Of a DNA stretch of 64,000 bases, positions 42,950-54,339 are shown one piece after another (positions within the stretch are counted from its first letter, which is position 1; every line of letters starts with the position of its first letter). The DNA is from Nocardioides sp. SYSU D00038 (lineage in GTDB: Bacteria > Actinomycetota > Actinomycetes > Propionibacteriales > Nocardioidaceae), in the NCBI RefSeq assembly GCF_016924665.1, contig NZ_JAFFJT010000024.1:62001-126000 (forward strand), given 5' to 3'. Below the pieces are notes generated by a model. That model saw only the letters and a program-made list of their open reading frames with translations. It had not been told where the DNA came from and ran no database searches. A program made the position numbers and the translations under genes.

Positions 42950-44530
42950 CTACTCCCAGCGCTCGCCGTCGGTCTCGGGGTCGTCGCGACGCCACACCTG
43001 CATCGGCTGGGTCGGCGGCAGGTCGTCGGCCGCCACCCGGCGCCGGGTCGGGCGGACGGCGGTGGCCGGCACCTCGGACTCCGCGTCCGCGTCCACCACC
43101 GGCGCGGGCGGACGGCGGCGCGCTGCCCGCCGCCCGGCGAGCACGTAGATCGTCCACGCCAGCAACACCGCGAACGCCACGCCCAGCCCGAGGCGGGCCG
43201 GCTCGAGCGGCAGCGCGATGCCGATGAAGCCGCCGATCACCCAGGCCAGCTGGAGCGTGGTGTCGCTGCGGGCGAACGCGCTGGCCTGCACCCGGGTCGG
43301 CACGTCGCGTTGGATCGTGGCGTCGAGGCAGAACTTGGCCAGCGACTGGGCGAGCCCGGCCACCAGGCCGAGCAGCGCGATGGTGAGGACGCCGTAGAAG
43401 AGCATCGCCAAGGTCGCCACCACGAGGTCGGCGACCAGTGCGAGCACCACCGTGACGGCGGGGTTGATCCGCTTGAGCAGCGAGGCGGCCAGCACGCCGA
43501 GGGCGTTGCCGGCACCGGCGGCGCCGACCACCAGGCCGACCAGCAGCTCCTCGCGCAGCCCCGATGGTGGCGGGTTCTCGCGCAGCAGGAAGGCCATGAA
43601 CATCAGCAGGAAGCCGGTCAGCCAGCGGGGCCCGCAGTTGGCCCGCAGCGCGAAGGCGACCGGCCCGGGGATCCGGGTGCGCGAGCGGCCCTTGCGCGAG
43701 ACGCCGGCCTCGAGGGGGCCGCGCAGCACCAGGTCGCCCTCGCCGGCGCTGGAGTCGACCTTGTCGGGCAGCCGGATCGCGCAGACGGTCGCGACCACGA
43801 AGAGCAGGAAGGCGTAGCGCAGCGACCACTCCGGCCCCGCCAGTGACGCGAGGCCGGCGATCGGCGCCGACACCGAGGCGCCGACGATGCCCGACATCGA
43901 CACCCGGCCGTTGGCCTTGACCAGCGTGAAGCCGTGGGGGAGCAGGCGCGGCACGGCGGCGGCCCGCGTGACGCCGTACGCCTTGGACGAGACCAGCACG
44001 CCCAGCGCCGCGGCGAACAGCCACGGGGAGTCACCGGTGATCGAGGTCGCCAGCGCCCAGCAGAGGAAGGCGCGCAGCGCCATCGTGGCGCCGATCGCCC
44101 AGCGCCGGCCGTGGGCGAACCGGTCGAGGAACGGTCCGATCAGCGGCGCCACGATCGCGAACGGCAGCATCGTCAGCCCGAGGAACAGCGCGACCTGCCC
44201 GCGCGCCTCGCCCGAGGGGACCTGGAAGAACAGCGAGCCGGCGAGCGAGATCGCGACCGCGGCGTCGCCGGCGGTGTTGAAGAAGTGCATCTGGATCAGC
44301 CGGGAGAGCCCGGACTCGCCGGCGCCCTCGGCCTCGGCGGCGCGCTGCGCCTGCTTGACCGTGAACCGGCTGGCCCGGCCGGTCACCCTGGCCAGGCCCG
44401 CGATCCCGCGCCCGGTCGCCCGGACGCCCTTGGCCACCGGGCTCGGCCCCTCGCGAGGGGTGTCGCGGGGACCGTCGTGACGGGGAGCGGGGTCGGGGTG
44501 GGGGTCCCGCCAGCGCTGCTCGTCGGACAT
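42950..44530 (-). CDS. MFS transporter
   Basis: The 526-residue protein is taken from ATG 44530; an ATG three codons earlier is equally in frame, but CAGGAT sits seven bases before the chosen one. An 80-residue charged N-terminus (RFTVKQAQRAAEAEGAGESG) precedes 12 membrane helices starting HFFNTAGDAAVAISLAGSLF. IGPFLDRFAHGRRWAIG matches the MFS loop 2-3. The C-terminus is a 70-residue charged tail. The same type of MFS gene is found near the cold-shock and DUF3027 genes in other actinobacteria. Substrate unknown. Confidence 0.87.
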   Translation of the reverse strand: MSDEQRWRDPHPDPAPRHDGPRDTPREGPSPVAKGVRATGRGIAGLARVTGRASRFTVKQAQRAAEAEGAGESGLSRLIQMHFFNTAGDAAVAISLAGSLFFQVPSGEARGQVALFLGLTMLPFAIVAPLIGPFLDRFAHGRRWAIGATMALRAFLCWALATSITGDSPWLFAAALGVLVSSKAYGVTRAAAVPRLLPHGFTLVKANGRVSMSGIVGASVSAPIAGLASLAGPEWSLRYAFLLFVVATVCAIRLPDKVDSSAGEGDLVLRGPLEAGVSRKGRSRTRIPGPVAFALRANCGPRWLTGFLLMFMAFLLRENPPPSGLREELLVGLVVGAAGAGNALGVLAASLLKRINPAVTVVLALVADLVVATLAMLFYGVLTIALLGLVAGLAQSLAKFCLDATIQRDVPTRVQASAFARSDTTLQLAWVIGGFIGIALPLEPARLGLGVAFAVLLAWTIYVLAGRRAARRRPPAPVVDADAESEVPATAVRPTRRRVAADDLPPTQPMQVWRRDDPETDGERWE

Positions 44531-44625
44531 GGGGGACATCCTGCCCCCTCGGCCCGACGCCCGCGCACGGGGCGCGCCACGACCCGACCTGACAGCGGGC
44601 GGGTCGATCAGTCACACTGCGGTCC

Positions 44626-45402
44626 GTGGACACCGAGCTCGCCGCCCAGCCCGACGCCGCCATCGCTGCCGCCGTCGACACGGCCCGCGAGGCGCTGCTC
44701 GCCGAGGTCGACGGCGCCGACGTCGGCGACCACCTCGGCGTCGTCGCCGAGGGCGACCGGATCGCCACCCACCAGTTCGTGTGCACGCGGGCGGGCTACG
44801 TCGGATGGCGCTGGTCGGTCACCCTGGGCCGGGCCGCCCGCCAGCGCCACGCCACCGTCATCGAGGTCGTGCTGCTGCCGGGCGACGAGGCGATCGTCGC
44901 GCCGGAGTGGGTGCCCTACCGCGAGCGGCTCCAGCCCGGCGACCTGTCGCCCGGCGACCTGCTGCCGGTGCCTGACGACGACCCGCGGTTGGTGCCGACG
45001 TACTCCTACGGCGACGACCCGCTCGACCCGGACGACAAGGCGCAGATCCGCCAGGTCGCGCAGGACCTCGGCCTCGGCCGGGTGCGCACCCTCTCCCGCG
45101 AGGGCCGCGACCTGGCCGCCGAGCGCTGGGCCGCCGGCGACGGCGGGCCCGACTCGCCGATCGCCCAGGCCGCGCCCCACCACTGCCACTCCTGCGGGTT
45201 CCTCGTGCGCATCGCCGGCCCGTTGGCGGAGATGTTCGGCGTCTGCGCCAACGGCGACGCCAACGACGACGGCCGGGTCGTGACCTTCGACCACGGCTGC
45301 GGCGCCCACTCCGAGGTCCGGCTGGCCAAGAAGCACGAGCCGGTGCCCGTGCCCGAGCCGGTCTTCGACACCCTCAGCCCCGACGAGGTCGAGACGTTCT
45401 GA
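44626..45402 (+). CDS. DUF3027 protein
   Basis: The 258-residue protein has a GTG start at 44626. DUF3027 features are seen throughout: DHLGVVAEGDRIATHQFVC, GYVGWRWSVTLGRA, EWVPYRERLQPGDL. A zinc-binding region near the C-terminus has HHCHSCGFLVR, MFGVCANG and DHGCGAHSEV. No reaction is known. Its neighbour on the other side, DUF2530, is the usual partner (Rv0883c and Rv0882 in M. tuberculosis, from memory). It stops at the base of a strong hairpin. Confidence 0.9.
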   Translation: MDTELAAQPDAAIAAAVDTAREALLAEVDGADVGDHLGVVAEGDRIATHQFVCTRAGYVGWRWSVTLGRAARQRHATVIEVVLLPGDEAIVAPEWVPYRERLQPGDLSPGDLLPVPDDDPRLVPTYSYGDDPLDPDDKAQIRQVAQDLGLGRVRTLSREGRDLAAERWAAGDGGPDSPIAQAAPHHCHSCGFLVRIAGPLAEMFGVCANGDANDDGRVVTFDHGCGAHSEVRLAKKHEPVPVPEPVFDTLSPDEVETF

Positions 45403-45437
45403 CGCCAGCGCCCCGAGGAACGAGGGGCGGTGGCGTC
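45401..45437 (+). terminator. Terminator hairpin of the DUF3027 gene
   Basis: GACGCCAGCGCCCC (45401-45414) and GGGGCGGTGGCGTC (45424-45437) form a 14-bp stem with one mismatch and a 9-base loop, beginning within the stop codon. A partial TGGTCGAGCA repeat follows to about 45480. Confidence 0.72.
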
Positions 45438-45522
45438 GCTGGTGGTCGAGCAAGGCCGCACGACCGAGGGACGAGGTCGTGACCGGTCGGGTCGGGACCG
45501 AGTGGTCCCGGCCGGGGAGCGA

Positions 45523-45822
45523 TCAGGCCGCCTGCTCGGCCTCGTCGTCGAGCTCGGCGCGGGTGACGCGCCGGCGCCGGCAGTACTCCAGGCCGAACAG
45601 CCCGAGCCCGCCGCCGGCCAGGCAGGTCCACAGCCACCAGGTGCGGCCGTCGTCCTGCAGCGAGCCGGCGAACGGCAGCAGCGCGACGAACATCAGCAGG
45701 AACGCCGCCGTGCCGACCTGCACGGTGACCACGCCGTCGACGTCCAGCGGCTCGACGTCGGCCACGATGAACGTGCGGTTGCCGATCTCGTGCGCCTTGG
45801 TGTTGTCGTCGCGGAGCTCCAC
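45523..45822 (-). CDS. DUF2530 membrane protein
   Basis: The 99-residue protein is started at GTG 45822 (VELRDDNTKAHEIGNRTFIV), six bases after a TACCGT, and has two membrane helices (VTVQVGTAAFLLMFVALLPF and TWWLWTCLAGGGLGLFGLEY). The short N-terminus, VEPLDVDGV and the basic YCRRRRVTRAELDDE tail match DUF2530. Function unknown. The genomic pairing with DUF3027 is conserved across actinobacteria. Confidence 0.87.
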   Translation of the reverse strand: MELRDDNTKAHEIGNRTFIVADVEPLDVDGVVTVQVGTAAFLLMFVALLPFAGSLQDDGRTWWLWTCLAGGGLGLFGLEYCRRRRVTRAELDDEAEQAA

Positions 45823-45883
45823 GGGTCCACGGTAGCCCCCTGCCCGTTCCGGTGCGGCCGCGCTTCTGCCACGATGTGGGCCC

Positions 45884-47341
45884 GTGAGCACGCTGACGCC
45901 CGGGACCTCCCGCCTCGACCGCTACTTCTCCATCACCGACCGCGGCTCGACGCTCGGCCGCGAGGTCCGCGGCGGCGTCGTCACCTTCTTCACGATGGCC
46001 TACATCGTGGTCCTCAACCCGCTGATCCTCGGCTTCGTCGCCGACGTCGACGGCAACTTCCTCGGCGGCGGCACCGGCAACGGCGAGAACCTGCCGGCGA
46101 TCGCGGCCGGCACCGCGCTGGTCGCAGGGGTGGTCACGATCCTGATGGGCGTGGTGGCCAACTACCCGATGGCGCTCGCCACGGGCTTGGGCCTCAACGC
46201 CTTCGTGGCGTTCTCCATCGCCAGCCAGATGACCTGGGCCGACGCGATGGGCCTGGTGGTCATCGAGGGCCTGATCATCCTGCTGCTGGTGCTCACCGGC
46301 TTCCGGCAGGCGGTCTTCCACGCCGTGCCGACCCAGCTGAAGGTCGCGATCTCGGTGGGCATCGGCCTGTTCATCGCCCTGATCGGCTTCGTCGACGCCG
46401 GCTTCGTCGGCCGGATCCCCGACATCGCCGGCACCTCGGTGCCGGTGCAGCTGGGCCGCACCGGCCAGCTGGCCGGCTGGCCGGTCCTGGTCTTCGCCCT
46501 GGGGCTGCTGCTGCTCATCGCGCTGTGGGTGCGCAAGGTGCGCGGCGCCATCCTGATCTCGATCGTGGTCATTACCGTCGTCGCGATGGTGGTCGAGGCG
46601 ATCGGTGACCTCGGCAGCGCCAACGAGGGACCCACCGGCTGGGCGCTCACGGTGCCCAAGCTCGACGACGTCTTCCGCTCGCCCGACTTCGGCACGCTCG
46701 GCGAGTTCAGCCTGCTCGGGTCGTTCGAGGAGGTCGGCGTCGTCACCGCGCTGCTGCTCGTCTTCACGCTGATGCTGGCCGACTTCTTCGACACGATGGG
46801 CACGATGACGGCCATCGGCGCCGAGGCCGGCCTCAACGACGAGGAGGGCACGCCGCCGAACGCGCAGCGGATCCTGGCCGTCGACTCGGTCGCCGCCGCG
46901 GCCGGCGGCCTGGCCGGCGTCTCGTCCAACACCAGCTACATCGAGTCGGCGTCCGGCGTGGGCGAGGGCGCCCGCACCGGCCTCGCGTCGGTCGTGACCG
47001 GCGTGCTGTTCCTGCTCACGATCCTGGCCGCCCCGCTCGTGGCGGTGATCCCGTCGGAGGCGGCGGTCCCGGCGCTGGTGCTGGTCGGGTTCCTGATGAT
47101 GCAGCAGGTCACCGAGATCGACTGGGCCGACCTCGAGATCGCCATCCCGGCGTTCCTCACGATCGTGCTGATGCCGTTCACCTACTCCATCACCGTCGGC
47201 ATCGGAGCGGGCTTCCTGGCCTACACGCTGATCAAGGTGACGCTGGGCCGGGCCCGCGAGCTGCACCCGCTGATGTGGGTGGTCGCCGCGCTGTTCGTCG
47301 TCTACTTCGGCATCAACCCGATCAGCGACTGGCTCTCCTGA
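45884..47341 (+). CDS. NCS2 family purine permease (AzgA type)
   Basis: The 485-residue protein starts at GTG 45884. About 12-14 hydrophobic segments are visible. AzgA-type motifs are REVRGGVVTFFTMAYIVVLN, TGLGLNAFVAFSI, LADFFDTMGTM, and GVSSNTSYIESASGVGEGAR in helix 10. These match permeases for guanine, hypoxanthine and adenine (PbuG/GhxP group). It transports purine bases with protons. A MarR gene follows, with no evidence that it regulates this one. Confidence 0.92.
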   Translation: MSTLTPGTSRLDRYFSITDRGSTLGREVRGGVVTFFTMAYIVVLNPLILGFVADVDGNFLGGGTGNGENLPAIAAGTALVAGVVTILMGVVANYPMALATGLGLNAFVAFSIASQMTWADAMGLVVIEGLIILLLVLTGFRQAVFHAVPTQLKVAISVGIGLFIALIGFVDAGFVGRIPDIAGTSVPVQLGRTGQLAGWPVLVFALGLLLLIALWVRKVRGAILISIVVITVVAMVVEAIGDLGSANEGPTGWALTVPKLDDVFRSPDFGTLGEFSLLGSFEEVGVVTALLLVFTLMLADFFDTMGTMTAIGAEAGLNDEEGTPPNAQRILAVDSVAAAAGGLAGVSSNTSYIESASGVGEGARTGLASVVTGVLFLLTILAAPLVAVIPSEAAVPALVLVGFLMMQQVTEIDWADLEIAIPAFLTIVLMPFTYSITVGIGAGFLAYTLIKVTLGRARELHPLMWVVAALFVVYFGINPISDWLS

Positions 47342-47370
47342 CGCCGGCCCGCACCGGCCGGCCAGGCGTC
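47340..47370 (+). terminator. Possible terminator of the purine permease gene
   Basis: GACGCC (47340-47345) and GGCGTC (47365-47370) bracket a GGCC...GGCC stem, starting at the stop codon. The inner pairing is imperfect, so this is a weak call. Confidence 0.35.
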
Positions 47371-47395
47371 CCCAGCGGTTGGGGGCGGCGGAATA

Positions 47396-47423
47396 GTTAG
47401 CACGGGTAATGACTTATGCTAAC
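47396..47423 (+). promoter_or_regulatory. MarR operator and leaderless promoter
   Basis: GTTAGCA (47396-47402) and TGCTAAC (47417-47423) are a perfect 7-bp inverted repeat. TATGCT (47415-47420) overlaps the right arm and lies six bases before the marR-type ATG at 47427. Binding of the regulator would cover the promoter of the MarR-MFS operon. Confidence 0.68.
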
Positions 47424-47426
47424 GAC

Positions 47427-47894
47427 ATGCCGACCGCGCAGCGCACCTCCCGCACCCGCTCCGACGCGGGGCTCGCCTCCGAGCTCCGCTACGCGGTGAT
47501 GCGGCTGCGCCGCCGGCTCGCCGCCGAGCGCCACCCCGACAACGAGCTCGGGATGAACGCGATGGCGGTGCTCGGTGCGCTGCACCGGCGCGGCGACCTG
47601 ACCGTCGGCGAGCTGGCCCAGCACGAGCAGGTGCAGCCGCCGAGCATGACCCGCACGGTCACCTGCCTGGTCGAGGGCGGCTACGCCACCCGCCGTCCCC
47701 ACGACACCGACGGCCGCCAGGTCGTCATCAGCATCACCGAGGCCGGCCTGGCCGCGGTCCGCGCCGACCGCCAGCGCCGCGACGAGTGGCTCGCGCGCCG
47801 GCTGCGCGGGCTCTCGCCCGAGGAGCGCGAGGTGCTCCGGGCGGCCGCGCCGATCCTCGAGAGACTCGCACTCGACTCCGAACCGAAGGACTGA
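47427..47894 (+). CDS. MarR-family transcriptional regulator
   Basis: The 155-residue protein is started at ATG 47427; an ATG at 47409 would lie within the promoter. The winged helix has LGALHRRGDLTVGELAQHEQ, PPSMTRTVTCLVEGGYATRR and the wing DTDGRQVVISITEAG. Flanking helices give the usual dimer. It is followed by an MFS transporter gene, the common arrangement for a drug- or metabolite-responsive efflux pair, and by a palindrome upstream that fits autorepression. Confidence 0.92.
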   Translation: MPTAQRTSRTRSDAGLASELRYAVMRLRRRLAAERHPDNELGMNAMAVLGALHRRGDLTVGELAQHEQVQPPSMTRTVTCLVEGGYATRRPHDTDGRQVVISITEAGLAAVRADRQRRDEWLARRLRGLSPEEREVLRAAAPILERLALDSEPKD

Positions 47895-49165
47895 GCACCA
47901 CGTCACCCACCTTCCGATCCCTGCACAACCCCAACTACCGCACCTACGCCGCCGGCAGCCTGGTCTCCAACGTCGGCACCTGGCTCCAGCGCGTCGCCCA
48001 GGACTGGCTGGTGCTGCTGCTCACCGCCAACAGCGCCGCGGCCATCGGCATCACCACCGGCCTGCAGTTCCTCCCGTTCCTCCTGCTCTCGCCGTTCGCC
48101 GGCCTGGTCGCCGACCGGATCCCCAAGCGCCGCCTGCTCCAGCTGACCAACCTCGGCATGGCCGTGCCCGCGGTGGTGCTCGGGCTGCTCGCCGTCACCG
48201 GCACCGCGCAGATCTGGCACGTCTACGTGCTCGCGCTGACCCTGGGCGTCGCGTCGGCCTTCGACGCGCCCGCCCGCCAGTCGTTCGTCTCCGAGCTCGT
48301 CGACCCCGACGACCTGACCAACGCCGTCGGTCTCAACTCCGCGAGCTTCAACGCCGCGCGCATCCTCGGTCCGGCCATCGCCGGCGTCTCGATCGCCGCC
48401 CTCGGGTCCGGCGTCACCGCCACCGGCTGGGTGATCCTGGCCAACGGCCTCAGCTACCTCGCGCCGATCCTCACCCTGCGCCACCTCGACGCCCGCCTGC
48501 TCCACCCCAGCGACCCGGTGCCGCGCTCGCCCGGGCAGATCCGCGAGGGCGTCGCCTACGTGCGCAGCCGCCCCGACCTGATGCTGATCCTCGGCATCGT
48601 GTTCTTCGCGGGCACCTTCGGGCTCAACTTCCAGATGACCTCCGCCCTGATGGCCACCCAGGTCTTCGACAAGGGCGCCACCGAGTACGGCCTGCTCGGC
48701 ACCTTCATGGCGGTCGGGTCGCTCACCGGCGCGCTGGTCGCCGCGCGGCGGGTCCGGGTGCGGCACCGGCTGGTGATCGGCGCGGCGGTGGCCTTCGCCC
48801 TGGTCGAGGTCGCCGCCGGCCTGGCGCCGTCGTACCTGGTCTTCGCGCTGCTCTGCCCGCTGCTCGGCGTCTCGGCGCTGACGATGATCACCGCGGCCAA
48901 CGCGTTCATGCAGCTGCACACCGAGGCGGGAATGCGGGGCCGGGTGATGGCGCTCTACCTGATGATCTTCATGGGCGGCACCCCGCTCGGCTCGCCGCTG
49001 ATCGGGGCGCTCGGGGAGGCGTTCGGGGCCCGCTGGACGCTGATCCTGGGCGGCCTGCTCACGCTGGCCGGCACCCTCGGCGCCTCGGCGTGGTACGTCG
49101 TGGCGGCCCGCCGCCGGGCCGCCGTGCCGGCCCCGCGGCGGCTCGAGGAGCCGGTGCCGGCCTGA
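47786..49165 (+). CDS. MFS transporter (EntS/TCR type), start uncertain
   Basis: The MFS sequence begins at about base 47891 (LSTTSPTFRSLHNPNYRTY) and has 12 segments with NVGTWLQRVAQDWLVLLLT, LLSPFAGLVADRIPKRRLLQ and FDAPARQSFVSELV. No ATG, GTG or TTG exists in frame between 47786 and that point. The annotated GTG 47786 adds 35 Arg/Ala-rich residues that overlap marR and are probably not translated. A CTG at 47891 overlaps the marR stop (CTGA) and an ACG at 47900 follows AAGGA; either may be the real initiator. Likely multidrug or metabolite efflux under MarR control. Confidence 0.85.
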   Translation: MARAPAARALARGARGAPGGRADPRETRTRLRTEGLSTTSPTFRSLHNPNYRTYAAGSLVSNVGTWLQRVAQDWLVLLLTANSAAAIGITTGLQFLPFLLLSPFAGLVADRIPKRRLLQLTNLGMAVPAVVLGLLAVTGTAQIWHVYVLALTLGVASAFDAPARQSFVSELVDPDDLTNAVGLNSASFNAARILGPAIAGVSIAALGSGVTATGWVILANGLSYLAPILTLRHLDARLLHPSDPVPRSPGQIREGVAYVRSRPDLMLILGIVFFAGTFGLNFQMTSALMATQVFDKGATEYGLLGTFMAVGSLTGALVAARRVRVRHRLVIGAAVAFALVEVAAGLAPSYLVFALLCPLLGVSALTMITAANAFMQLHTEAGMRGRVMALYLMIFMGGTPLGSPLIGALGEAFGARWTLILGGLLTLAGTLGASAWYVVAARRRAAVPAPRRLEEPVPA

Positions 49166-49192
49166 GCGGCGGCGGGAGCCCGCTGCCGCGTT

Positions 49193-49465
49193 TTGACCGG
49201 TGTGGGGGCGGCCGGTAATCTCATTCCTCGTGTCTGGGACGACCAGGCCGTTGCGCGTGCCCGGAACCCGCCGCGAGGAATGAGCGTGGTGGGCGGGCAT
49301 GAAAGCCACCGATCCCCTGCGTGGGGATCGGCCGTGCGCCGGGCGACACGCCCGACCTCGGGGGTGAGCTCGGCGGGCCGACGCTGCACCGCCCACGACA
49401 CCGCAGTTCGATCGAGCCCGGCACCGTGCCGGGTCCTGAGAGTGAAACAGGAAGGGAACCACCCG
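49193..49465 (+). promoter_or_regulatory. str operon promoter and 240-base leader
   Basis: TTGACC (49193-49198), a 17-base spacer and TAATCT (49216-49221) make a near-consensus vegetative promoter. The leader has CATTCCTCG (49222-49230) paired with CGAGGAATG (49274-49282) and a perfect hairpin CGATCCCC/GGGGATCG (49310-49330). It ends with GGAAGG before the rpsL GTG. Apart from these the interval 49166-49465 has no gene. Confidence 0.8.
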
Positions 49466-49837
49466 GTGCCCACCATCAACCAGCTGGTCCGCAAGGGCCG
49501 CCAGGACAAGGTGTCGAAGAACAAGACGCCTGCCCTGAAGGGTTCGCCCCAGCGACGCGGCGTCTGCACCCGCGTCTACACCACCACCCCGAAGAAGCCG
49601 AACTCCGCCCTCCGCAAGGTCGCCCGCGTGCGCCTGTCGAGCGGCGTCGAGGTCACGGCGTACATCCCGGGTGTGGGCCACAACCTCCAGGAGCACTCGA
49701 TCGTGCTCGTCCGCGGCGGCCGGGTGAAGGACCTCCCCGGCGTCCGCTACAAGATCATCCGAGGCACCCTCGACACCCAGGGCGTCAAGAACCGCAAGCA
49801 GGCGCGCAGCCGCTACGGCGCGAAGAAGGAGAAGTAG
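49466..49837 (+). CDS. rpsL: 30S ribosomal protein S12
   Basis: The 123-residue protein starts with GTG ([12 protein letters not shown]), ten bases after GGAAGG. In-frame sequence continues upstream through the leader but is not part of S12. [12 protein letters not shown] and [13 protein letters not shown] contain the two Lys where streptomycin-resistance changes occur; both are wild type. S12 sits at the decoding centre. It is the first gene of the str operon, two bases before rpsG. Confidence 0.98.
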   Translation: MPTINQLVRKGRQDKVSKNKTPALKGSPQRRGVCTRVYTTTPKKPNSALRKVARVRLSSGVEVTAYIPGVGHNLQEHSIVLVRGGRVKDLPGVRYKIIRGTLDTQGVKNRKQARSRYGAKKEK

Positions 49838-49839
49838 AG

Positions 49840-50310
49840 ATGCCGCGCAAGGGTCCGGCCCCGAAGCGGCCGATCGACGTCGACCCGGTCTACGGGTCGC
49901 AGCTGGTCACCCAGCTCGTCTCCAAGGTGCTGCAGGACGGCAAGAAGCAGGTCGCCCAGCGCATCGTCTACAGCGCGCTCGAGGGCTGCCGCGACAAGAC
50001 CGGCACCGACCCCGTCGTCACGCTCAAGCGGGCGATGGACAACGTCAAGCCGGCCATCGAGGTCAAGTCCCGCCGCGTCGGCGGTGCGACCTACCAGGTC
50101 CCGATCGAGGTCAAGGGCACCCGGGGCACCACCCTGGCCCTCCGCTGGCTGGTCGGCTACGCCGCCGACCGTCGCGAGAAGACCATGTCGGAGCGCCTGA
50201 TGAACGAGATCCTCGACGCCTCCAACGGCCTCGGTGCCGCGGTGAAGAAGCGCGAGGACACGCACAAGATGGCCGAGTCCAACAAGGCCTTCGCCCACTA
50301 CCGCTGGTGA
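49840..50310 (+). CDS. rpsG: 30S ribosomal protein S7
   Basis: The 156-residue protein starts at ATG 49840, two bases after the rpsL stop, with AAGGAGAAG upstream. It starts [11 protein letters not shown] and has the canonical [20 protein letters not shown] segment in parts and [18 protein letters not shown] at the end. S7 nucleates assembly of the 30S head and, in other bacteria, represses its own operon by binding the intercistronic RNA. Confidence 0.98.
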   Translation: MPRKGPAPKRPIDVDPVYGSQLVTQLVSKVLQDGKKQVAQRIVYSALEGCRDKTGTDPVVTLKRAMDNVKPAIEVKSRRVGGATYQVPIEVKGTRGTTLALRWLVGYAADRREKTMSERLMNEILDASNGLGAAVKKREDTHKMAESNKAFAHYRW

Positions 50311-50314
50311 GGCG

Positions 50315-50344
50315 TGCGGGTGCACCCGAAGAGGTGCGCCCGCA
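50315..50344 (+). promoter_or_regulatory. rpsG-fusA intercistronic hairpin
   Basis: TGCGGGTGCACC (50315-50326) and GGTGCGCCCGCA (50333-50344) form a 12-bp RNA stem with one G-U pair and the loop CGAAGA, four bases after the rpsG stop. It could attenuate, protect or process the transcript, or act as a site for S7 control. Confidence 0.6.
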
Positions 50345-50392
50345 ACCGCCCGCTCGAACCAGCAACACTCCTACCTAAGGAACACAGACACA

Positions 50393-52504
<2,112 letters not shown>

Positions 52505-52576
52505 CGTCCGGAACCTTCGGCAGCACCACCCAGCCAGTACGAGTCAGCAACACACAACACCCAGGAGGAGCCCACC

Positions 52577-53770
<1,194 letters not shown>

Positions 53771-53791
53771 TCGACTGATCCCAGCTCCACC

Positions 53792-53824
53792 GAGGGGCCC
53801 CCAGCCACTGGCTGGGGGCCCTTC
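53792..53824 (+). terminator. Terminator of the str operon
   Basis: GGGCCCCCAGCC and GGCTGGGGGCCC form a perfect 12-bp stem with an ACT loop, extended by three more pairs, and followed by TTCGTC. It lies 21 bases after the tuf stop and is the strongest terminator in the window. Confidence 0.88.
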
Positions 53825-53910
53825 GTCATGCCCGGGCCGTGGCCGGGTCGGGATCCGTGGCCGGGGGTGGTGGCCGTCCGGGACGGACCCGTCGTGGGAG
53901 GATGCGGGCC

Positions 53911-54339
53911 ATGAGCGAGACCCCCCAGAACCCGTCGGGCGACCAGCCGCCGCAGGGCGAGCCGCAGCAGCCCTACGGCGCGCCGCAGCAGCCCTACGGC
54001 CAGCCGCAGTACAGCCAGCCGCCGTACGGGCAGCCGCAGGCCAACCAGTACGGCCAGCCGCAGTACGCCGCCGCGCCGGACCACCCGCAGGCGACCACCG
54101 TGCTGGTCCTGGGCATCCTGGGGCTCGTGCTCTGCCAGGTGCTGGCGCCGTTCGCCTGGGTGATGGGCAACCGGGTGGTCAGGGAGATCGACGCCAGCGG
54201 CGGGGCCTACGCCGGCCGCGGCTCGGCCAACGCCGGCCGGATCTGCGGCATCGTCGGCACCGTGCTGATCGGCGTGACGGTGCTGATCTTCGCGTTCGTG
54301 CTCGTCGTCGCGATCGGCACCAGCACCGCCCTCACGTGA
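53911..54339 (+). CDS. DUF4190-like membrane protein
   Basis: The 142-residue protein is taken from ATG 53911, seven bases after GAGGAT. The first 65 residues are Gln/Pro/Tyr/Gly repeats (PYGQPQ and similar). Two membrane helices follow (TTVLVLGILGLVLCQVLAPF and GTVLIGVTVLIFAFVLVVAI), with WVMGNRVVREIDASGG between. This is the usual layout of DUF4190 proteins, of unknown function. It is coupled by GTGA to trmB. Confidence 0.83.
   Translation: MSETPQNPSGDQPPQGEPQQPYGAPQQPYGQPQYSQPPYGQPQANQYGQPQYAAAPDHPQATTVLVLGILGLVLCQVLAPFAWVMGNRVVREIDASGGAYAGRGSANAGRICGIVGTVLIGVTVLIFAFVLVVAIGTSTALT

Noticed and set aside
45438-45522. Additional gene or complete repeat after DUF3027
   Set aside because: Only a partial TGGTCGAGCA-type repeat and short inverted words are present; no coding potential.
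49193-49465. N-terminally extended S12
   Set aside because: The in-frame leader sequence is not S12-like, and the promoter and ribosome site place the start at GTG 49466.
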